Assembly (NCBI GenBank): GCA_029960045.1
Contig: JASCOV010000002.1
Coordinates: forward strand, 124,001-188,000
Source: Flavobacteriaceae bacterium PS02293
GTDB taxonomy: Bacteria > Bacteroidota > Bacteroidia > Flavobacteriales > Weeksellaceae
DNA: 64,000 nt
Direction: 5' to 3'
Shown in pieces: positions 58,468-64,000 of the stretch (its first letter is position 1; every line of letters starts with the position of its first letter). Both the position numbers and the translations under genes were made by a program. The notes under the pieces are model-generated. The model was not told the DNA's origin and did not search any database. It saw only the letters and a program-made list of their open reading frames with translations.

Positions 58468-60296
58468 TATTTCTTTTTTATAACTGCGATTTTAGAAATA
58501 GTATTTGAAAGTTTGTTTGTGAAATCTATGTACTGATTAATTTCCTTTGGTTGAAAAATAATTTGATTAATGAGAAGAGACCAAGTAATAATCACCTCGT
58601 TATTTTCTTTATATTCTACATTTTGACCGTATTGCAATTTTCCAGCGAATGCGGAAATGGTTTCTTCGAAATTATTGGTATTCAAGATGTAACCTTCTGG
58701 TATTTTTAGTTTGAGCTGTATTGTTTTTAGAAAAGGAAAATCTAATTCGATTGGGTAATCTCTGTCTTTTTCAACAGTTAACTCTTTAATCTTTTCTACA
58801 AAGGGATTTTCTATTGTAAAGAAAGAAGAATTAGGATTTTCCAGATTGACGGTTCTGTAATTAATTTTCCATTCATCTAATTCTTTTTTATCGCTTTCCG
58901 TGATTTTTACAACAGGTTCTTTTATGAAAGCTTGTTCTTTGTAAGAAGATAATTCAAAGTATCCTTTGAATTGGTCCCGGATTTTTAGCTTCAAAGAATC
59001 ATTGTTTATTTCCAACTCTTGTTGAGATAGGTATTCTGAAAGATTAGGGGAAACTTCTATGAAATTATCACTAATATTATCTAAGCCAAAAACTAAATGA
59101 TTAAAATAATTTCTAGAAAGAAAATGACCATCTTCCGGTTTGGAAATGGCAGCATCTACCATTATTTTTTCTTCGTTATCTAAACTTACAATTGTGACCA
59201 ATGTTTGCAATTTTGATAATACAGGATAACCAACGATAATTCTGCCGTTGCTCCTCAAACTATTGACAGCTAATTGAGAATAAATCTTTTTTTCTCTAAG
59301 AATGCCTTGTAGAAGAATATTAAAATCAGCAGTATTGCCTGTTTTGGTTCTTAGAAAATTACTTTTTAATCTATCTGTGCCTGTCGCATAATATTTATCC
59401 CATTTATAATTGTCTCTTAAGAATTTCAGACAATTTTTTAATGTTTCAAATTTGCTTTTTCCCGATTGTATTTTATTTGCATATTCTCTAAAATCCAAAT
59501 CTTCGACGCTTTTTTCTTTTTTACTGTTAATCAGATTTCTAAATCCTTCCCAAGTGCTTTCTGAATAATAAGTTCCGTAGAAGCCTTTTGCAGAAGTGTA
59601 TTGGAATGTTATCCTTTCCACATTATCAGAAATATTATAAATTTTGGTGTAGGTATTGTAACTGGGAACGTTGGTCAGTTCCCATTCCCTTATTTTGTTT
59701 TTTCCAATATATTTTTTGCCTAATTTAGGTGTAGGGAAAATTAAATTATAAGTTCCTGAAGCAGATTTCAATTTCAATTTTGACGAAAGTGTAGGCAAGA
59801 CATTTTGAAAATACCAAGCTGAATAATATATATTGTAAGGTCTTATTATTTTGACTTTATATTCTATGATAGAACCAACTTTAACATTAGGAAAAGCTAT
59901 TGCTAATTCTTCAATGTCATTACTTTTGTTGTAAACCAAAATATCTTTTTTGTCAATGGGTGTAATAACTGTTTTTCCATCCGCAACATTAATTGTTTGC
60001 GCTTCTCGGAAGATGACTTTATCAAATCTATTATTAGAATTATAGCTCCATTTTTTCTGTGCATAAGAGAATCCGTTTGGAGATAATATTTTAATTCTGA
60101 TATGTTCTTCCAGCTCATAGCCTACATAATCTATTTTAAGCTCACCATATTCTTTCAATGTTACGGCATCTGCAGTTGGTTCAAAAGGGACACTTCTTAA
60201 GTCAATCTCTTCTTGTGAAAGTTTTCCCCATTCAAAATCCTGAGAAAAAGAAAGTGTAAAAGCGAAAATTAATAATAGGCCGAAGGCTGATTTCAT
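58467..60296 (-). CDS. DUF3857 / transglutaminase-like protein lacking the catalytic Cys
   Basis: The protein has 609 residues and signal peptide MKSAFGLLLIFAFTLSFSQ. The DUF3857 domain (about 40-220, with IDYVGYELEEHIRIKILSPN and YKVKIIRPYNIYYSAWYFQN) precedes a transglutaminase-like segment. There the usual GxCxD nucleophile position reads KTGNTADFNILLQGIL, so Thr replaces Cys. The following NSLRSNGRI and MVDAAIS fit the remaining His/Asp area only loosely. It is probably an exported, non-catalytic binding protein. Bacteroidetes members often have GNSAD here, so loss of Cys looks like a subgroup trait. A beta-rich C-terminal domain follows. Confidence 0.86.
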   Translation of the reverse strand: MKSAFGLLLIFAFTLSFSQDFEWGKLSQEEIDLRSVPFEPTADAVTLKEYGELKIDYVGYELEEHIRIKILSPNGFSYAQKKWSYNSNNRFDKVIFREAQTINVADGKTVITPIDKKDILVYNKSNDIEELAIAFPNVKVGSIIEYKVKIIRPYNIYYSAWYFQNVLPTLSSKLKLKSASGTYNLIFPTPKLGKKYIGKNKIREWELTNVPSYNTYTKIYNISDNVERITFQYTSAKGFYGTYYSESTWEGFRNLINSKKEKSVEDLDFREYANKIQSGKSKFETLKNCLKFLRDNYKWDKYYATGTDRLKSNFLRTKTGNTADFNILLQGILREKKIYSQLAVNSLRSNGRIIVGYPVLSKLQTLVTIVSLDNEEKIMVDAAISKPEDGHFLSRNYFNHLVFGLDNISDNFIEVSPNLSEYLSQQELEINNDSLKLKIRDQFKGYFELSSYKEQAFIKEPVVKITESDKKELDEWKINYRTVNLENPNSSFFTIENPFVEKIKELTVEKDRDYPIELDFPFLKTIQLKLKIPEGYILNTNNFEETISAFAGKLQYGQNVEYKENNEVIITWSLLINQIIFQPKEINQYIDFTNKLSNTISKIAVIKKK

Positions 60297-60316
60297 TCTT
60301 GGAGATTAGTTATTAT

Positions 60317-60324
60317 CAAATATA
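60317..60324 (-). promoter_or_regulatory. Predicted -7 promoter element for the DUF3857 gene
   Basis: The minus strand reads TATATTTG, 20 bp before the start codon. Confidence 0.5.
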
Positions 60325-60401
60325 AAAAAATAAAAAATTCCTTTAACTAATATTTAACGCCCATCTTCTGTTATTTAAATATTATTGTGATATTTTGGTC
60401 A

Positions 60402-60409
60402 TACTTTTG
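60402..60409 (+). promoter_or_regulatory. Predicted -7 promoter element for porX
   Basis: TACTTTTG (TAnnTTTG), 25 bp before ATG 60435. A TTG 14 bp upstream is closer than the usual spacing. Confidence 0.4.
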
Positions 60410-60434
60410 ATACTTTAAACTTAAATAAAAATAT

Positions 60435-61979
60435 ATGTCAGGAAAAATTTTATGGATCGATGATGAAGTAGATCTTCTCAAACCTCATATTGTCTTTTTG
60501 GAAAACAAAGGTTACAATGTAACACCCGTAAATAATGTAAATGAGGCTTTGGAACTGATAGAAAAAGAAAGATTCGTGCTCACACTTCTTGACGAAAATA
60601 TGCCTGGAATCTCTGGTCTGGAAGCCATTCCAATGATCAAAGAAAAAGATAATGCAATTAAAATCGTGATGGTTACCAAAAGTGAAGAGGAACACATAAT
60701 GGAACAGGCAATTGGTTCTCAGATAGAAGATTATATCCTGAAACCAGTGAATCCAAATCAGGTTCTTTTATCACTCAAAAAAATCCTTCAAAGCGAATCT
60801 CTGGTTGAGCAAAAAACAATCGTTGATTACCAGCAGGAATTCCGAAACCTGAGTATGGAATTGTCCTACTTGAGAACTTATCAGGATTGGGCAGAATATT
60901 ATAAAAAGATTCTGAATTGGGAGGTGAAATTCGATAAAGTTTCGGACAACGAGTTTGCAGATCTGCTTCAGAATCAAAAAGAAGAAGCCAACATTCAGTT
61001 CTCAAAATTTATAGAAAACAATTACGAAGATTGGCTTCATGGAAACGATAAGCCAATGATGAGCCACACGCTTTTCAAAGACAAGGTGAAACCGGAACTG
61101 GAGAATGACAAAGTGCTTCTTTTGATGGTCGATAATTTGAGATACGATCAATGGAAAGTAATAGAACCATTGTTCACCAAGTTCTACAACAAAACTTCCG
61201 AAGATTATTATTTCAGTATTTTGCCAACAGCAACTCAATACGCGCGTAATTCATTTTTTGCAGGTTTAATGCCATCAGAAATCGAAAAAAGATTCCCGAA
61301 CAACTGGTTCAATGACAACGAAGAAGGGAACAAGAACGAGTTCGAAAGAGATTTCCTGGAAGACCAAATGAAACGTTTAGGATTATCCGGCAAATCAATG
61401 AAATATCTGAAAATTCTAAATTCAGATTTCGAAAGAAAGATTTTGGAAGACTTCAATCAGCACAAGAATAATGACTTACTAGTGATTGTTTACAACTTCA
61501 TAGATATTTTGTCTCACGCAAAAACCGATAATAATATTGTAAATCAGTTAATTAGAGATGATAAAACCTTTAGGTCATTAACTTACAACTGGTTCGAGAA
61601 TTCATCTTTAATCAAAATTATCAAGGCTGCAGCAGAAAGTGGATTCAAATTGGTCATTACAACCGATCACGGCACAATTTATGTTAAAAAACCTAGTAAG
61701 GTAGTTGGTGACAGAGAAACGTCGACCAATATAAGATATAAAACAGGACGAAGTTTGACCTACGAAGATAAAGATGTTTGGGCAGTAAACGACCCAGGAA
61801 AACTCTTTCTACCAAAGGGAAATCTGAGTTCAAAATATATATTCGCAAAGAATAATATATTTTTAGCATACCCAAAAAACTATAATCACTTTGTGAATTA
61901 TTACAAAGACACTTATCAGCACGGTGGGATTTCCCTCGAGGAGGTCATCATCCCGATAAGCATATTAGAACCCAAGTAG
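60435..61979 (+). CDS. porX: PorX: response regulator with PglZ/alkaline-phosphatase-like domain
   Basis: The protein has 514 residues. The receiver domain (1-120) has WIDDE, phosphoacceptor Asp53 in LLDENMPG, the conserved Thr/Ser region MVTKSEEEH and KPVNPNQ. Helices connect it to a PglZ-type alkaline-phosphatase-superfamily domain (about 215-514) with LLMVDNLRYDQW, LPTATQYARNSFFAG (Thr265/Thr267 near the metal site) and TTDHGTIYVKKP (metal-ligand Asp-His). This matches PorX, which controls T9SS gene expression and, in P. gingivalis, hydrolyses cyclic or linear oligonucleotides. Its partner kinase PorY is not in the window. The T9SS cargo genes at 3.6-23 kb are plausible downstream clients. 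Confidence 0.94.
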   Translation: MSGKILWIDDEVDLLKPHIVFLENKGYNVTPVNNVNEALELIEKERFVLTLLDENMPGISGLEAIPMIKEKDNAIKIVMVTKSEEEHIMEQAIGSQIEDYILKPVNPNQVLLSLKKILQSESLVEQKTIVDYQQEFRNLSMELSYLRTYQDWAEYYKKILNWEVKFDKVSDNEFADLLQNQKEEANIQFSKFIENNYEDWLHGNDKPMMSHTLFKDKVKPELENDKVLLLMVDNLRYDQWKVIEPLFTKFYNKTSEDYYFSILPTATQYARNSFFAGLMPSEIEKRFPNNWFNDNEEGNKNEFERDFLEDQMKRLGLSGKSMKYLKILNSDFERKILEDFNQHKNNDLLVIVYNFIDILSHAKTDNNIVNQLIRDDKTFRSLTYNWFENSSLIKIIKAAAESGFKLVITTDHGTIYVKKPSKVVGDRETSTNIRYKTGRSLTYEDKDVWAVNDPGKLFLPKGNLSSKYIFAKNNIFLAYPKNYNHFVNYYKDTYQHGGISLEEVIIPISILEPK

Positions 61980-62012
61980 TTTTTTCATAGTTTATTTGAT
62001 TTGGGTTTATTG

Positions 62013-62045
62013 GGCGGAAAGAGGCAACTTTTTCCGCCTTTTTTT
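62013..62045 (+). terminator. Rho-independent terminator after porX
   Basis: GGCGGAAA (62013-62020) pairs with TTTCCGCC (62031-62038), followed by a T run. It also excludes a start at 62001 for the next gene. Confidence 0.85.
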
Positions 62046-62046
62046 A

Positions 62047-62054
62047 TATTTTTG
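62047..62054 (+). promoter_or_regulatory. Predicted -7 promoter element for the barrel-like gene
   Basis: TATTTTTG (TAnnTTTG), 15 bp before ATG 62070 and right after the porX terminator. Confidence 0.5.
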
Positions 62055-62069
62055 CTCAAAATTAAAACT

Positions 62070-63209
62070 ATGAAATTATTATTACAGATTTTCACATTAC
62101 TTTTGAGTGTCAATACTTTTGCACAAAGTTTTAAACCAGCAGAAATAACATTAGAAAATAATTCAAAAATTTCTGGTTTAGTATTCTATAATACACCATA
62201 TCATACGCCCCAATCCTTCAGGTTTAAAGCTTCTGAAACTTCTGAAGAAAAGATTTACAATAAAAATGATATCAAAAATATAAGTGTAAATAATTATGGA
62301 GAATTTTTGAAGACTGATGTGGAGATTTCTAGACACAATGAAGCTCAAAATAAAATATCTTATAATGGAAAGTTTAATCTTCAGAAAGAAAATTTAATCT
62401 TAGAAGTTTTAGTAAAAGGAACTAATACACTTTATAAATTTGCAGATGAAAAAAATACTGCATTCTTTTATTCTGCTAATGATGGGGTAATAAAACCGCT
62501 ATTATATAAGGAATATTATCATCCAGATAACGAAAGTGCAATTGTGAAAAATAATGAGTTTAGAATTGATTTGAAAAATTTGGCTTGTGAAAATGCTTCT
62601 GTAAATTATGTGAAATATTCTGACTCAGAGCTTATTAAGTTTTTCAAAAAAGCTAATGAATGTGCAGGGGATACCAATCAAACAATTAAAAAAGATTTTA
62701 CTAAAAATTACCTCAAAGTTGTAACGACAAAAAACTTTGGTAAAGAGAAATATGATGTTTATGATGTCAAAAGTTCTTATACTTTTGGATTAGAATTTGA
62801 ACGTAATATGCCATTTGTGAACAATTCGTTTTCAATTGCTTTTGCTACAAATTATACAACATTTGATAGAGATGAAGAAAAAACAGAGATTCATTATGCT
62901 AATCTTACTAATCAAGTTGAAGTAGCCTTAATATTAAGATACTATCCTTTGAACACTGAAAAATATAAAGTTTTTGTAGGGGTTTATGCATTCGATTGGT
63001 CAATGAGTCATTATGTTACAAGAACATTCTATTCAGGTAATCCTATCGTAAAAGAAAATGTGTCACAATTATTAACTGTTAATAATATAGAAGCAGGTTT
63101 CCGGTATAAAGATTTCGAAATTTTTGGTTTGTTAAATATCAGTCAAAATTACTTACAGCGAAATCAAGCATCCATAGGGCTAAAATATAACTTACCATTT
63201 GTAAAATAA
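62070..63209 (+). CDS. Secreted beta-rich protein, possible outer-membrane barrel
   Basis: The protein has 379 residues from ATG 62070, which follows a terminator and a promoter box; the TTG reading from 62001 crosses both. Signal peptide MKLLLQIFTLLLSVNTFAQ. The first mature segment (ITLENNSKISGLVFYN) resembles the short element found in the protein at 28611. The last 150 residues are barrel-like strands (VDVKSSYTFGLEFERNMPF, VALILRYYPLNTEKYKVFVG, FGLLNISQNYLQ, ASIGLKYNLPFVK). No family recognised. The stop overlaps the exonuclease III start by 1 bp. Confidence 0.7.
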   Translation: MKLLLQIFTLLLSVNTFAQSFKPAEITLENNSKISGLVFYNTPYHTPQSFRFKASETSEEKIYNKNDIKNISVNNYGEFLKTDVEISRHNEAQNKISYNGKFNLQKENLILEVLVKGTNTLYKFADEKNTAFFYSANDGVIKPLLYKEYYHPDNESAIVKNNEFRIDLKNLACENASVNYVKYSDSELIKFFKKANECAGDTNQTIKKDFTKNYLKVVTTKNFGKEKYDVYDVKSSYTFGLEFERNMPFVNNSFSIAFATNYTTFDRDEEKTEIHYANLTNQVEVALILRYYPLNTEKYKVFVGVYAFDWSMSHYVTRTFYSGNPIVKENVSQLLTVNNIEAGFRYKDFEIFGLLNISQNYLQRNQASIGLKYNLPFVK

Positions 63210-63979
63210 TGAAAATCATTTCCTATAATGTCAACGGAATCCGTGCAGCATTTACAAAAGACTTCCTCGGCTGGCTCAATGTCGCAAGTCCTGACGTGAT
63301 TTGTATTCAGGAAAGCAAAGCAGGAAATGACCAAATTGATATTGAGAGTCTTGAAAAAGCCGGCTATTACAGTTACTGGCATTCGGCGGTTAAGAAAGGT
63401 TACAGCGGTGTAGGAATTGCTTCTAAAGTAAAACCAAATCACGTAGAATCCGGTTGTGGAATCGAAAGCTATGATAACGAAGGCAGAATCATCCGCTCAG
63501 ATTTTGACGGCTTTTCGGTGATTTCCGTTTATGTTCCGTCTGCCTCAAACATCGAAAGACTGGAATTCAAAATGCAATTCTGCTTCGACTTTTTAGCTTA
63601 CATCAAAGAACTCAGGAAAACTATTCCTAATCTCATTATCAGTGGCGATTTCAACATTTGTCACGAGGCAATCGATATTCATAATCCAATTGGTTTGGCA
63701 AATACCTCCGGATTTCTCCCAATGGAACGGGAATGGATGACCAACTTTATGAGAGAGAACAAATTGACAGACAGTTTCCGACATTTCAATGACCAGCCGG
63801 ATCAATATTCCTGGTGGAGTTACAGAGCGGGTTCCAGAGCAAGAAACAAAGGCTGGCGTTTGGATTATAACTTCGTCTCCGAACCTTTGAAAGATAAAAT
63901 GACAAGAGCCGTGATTCTCCCGGAAGTCAAACATTCTGACCATTGTCCGGTGATGGTAGAATTTGAATTTAAGGATTAG
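63209..63979 (+). CDS. xth: Exodeoxyribonuclease III / AP endonuclease
   Basis: The protein has 256 residues. MKIISYNVNGIRAA (Asn for metal), VICIQESKAG (catalytic Glu), LIISGDFNICH (Asp/Asn) and HSDHCPVMVEF (catalytic His) are the AP-endonuclease family 1 motifs. YSWWSYRAGSRARNKGWRLD is the usual late signature. It cleaves at abasic sites and removes 3' blocks. The ATG overlaps the TAA of the preceding gene, so the two are coupled. The last 21 bases of the window after its stop show nothing I can assign. Confidence 0.95.
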   Translation: MKIISYNVNGIRAAFTKDFLGWLNVASPDVICIQESKAGNDQIDIESLEKAGYYSYWHSAVKKGYSGVGIASKVKPNHVESGCGIESYDNEGRIIRSDFDGFSVISVYVPSASNIERLEFKMQFCFDFLAYIKELRKTIPNLIISGDFNICHEAIDIHNPIGLANTSGFLPMEREWMTNFMRENKLTDSFRHFNDQPDQYSWWSYRAGSRARNKGWRLDYNFVSEPLKDKMTRAVILPEVKHSDHCPVMVEFEFKD

Positions 63980-64000
63980 TATTGATATGTCTTCGAGAAC

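Noticed and set aside
60435-61979. PglZ domain as part of a BREX defence system
   Set aside because: The PglZ-like domain is fused to a receiver domain (PorX), and no other BREX genes are nearby.

Overview
The window reads as a chromosomal segment of a Flavobacteriia member, most like Chryseobacterium and its relatives (Weeksellaceae). Four things point there: low GC with AT-rich spacers; repeated TAnnTTTG promoter boxes and almost no Shine-Dalgarno sequences; five proteins with type IX secretion (T9SS) C-terminal signals, plus the T9SS regulator PorX; and phylum-typical genes (bshA, DUF2851, DUF3857, DUF5074, surface lipoproteins, a 29-residue COX24/mS38-like protein). I see no prophage, IS element, CRISPR array, tRNA or rRNA.

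Layout. 1-800: a nitroreductase (cut by the window edge) divergent from an HxlR regulator. 0.9-3.4 kb: a TPR-membrane-AraC regulator and its tandem paralogue without the DNA-binding domain. 3.6-10.1 kb: three tandem T9SS cargo genes with near-copied 3' ends. 10.2-18 kb (minus strand): a serine hydrolase, a DUF2089/PH/Yip1-like unit, an acyl-CoA carboxylase beta subunit and another T9SS cargo. 18.4-24 kb: an apparent operon of a DMT transporter, a PorV/PorQ-family barrel, a large T9SS cargo and a small secreted protein. 24-29.4 kb: peroxiredoxin, a surface lipoprotein, a GH3 hexosaminidase, BshA (bacillithiol) and a secreted unknown. 29.4-31.8 kb: DUF2851 and PspC genes bracketed by inverted dispersed repeats.

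31.8-43.3 kb is mostly housekeeping: sdhCAB, rpoN, asnS, a CDP-alcohol phosphotransferase with two outer-membrane genes divergent from a regulator, rimM and rpsP. 43.8-51.9 kb holds a nitroreductase/membrane protein/photolyase unit, a GreA-like protein, a unit of three secreted serine hydrolases including a class A beta-lactamase, trmD and NDH-2. 52-55.2 kb is a B12-uptake locus (cobalamin riboswitch, BtuB-like receptor, DUF5074 lipoprotein). 55.2-64 kb: mutY, HU, the 29-residue protein, RNase E/G, a DUF3857 protein lacking the catalytic Cys, porX, a barrel-like protein and exonuclease III.

The unifying theme is cell-surface biology: T9SS cargo and PorX, surface lipoproteins, and TonB-dependent B12 import. 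I found no clear-cut novel defence or mobile system. The best leads are the PorV-like/cargo operon, the HTH-less regulator paralogue, the inverted-repeat-bracketed cassette, orphan terminators in divergent spacers, and the DUF2089/PH/Yip1-like unit.
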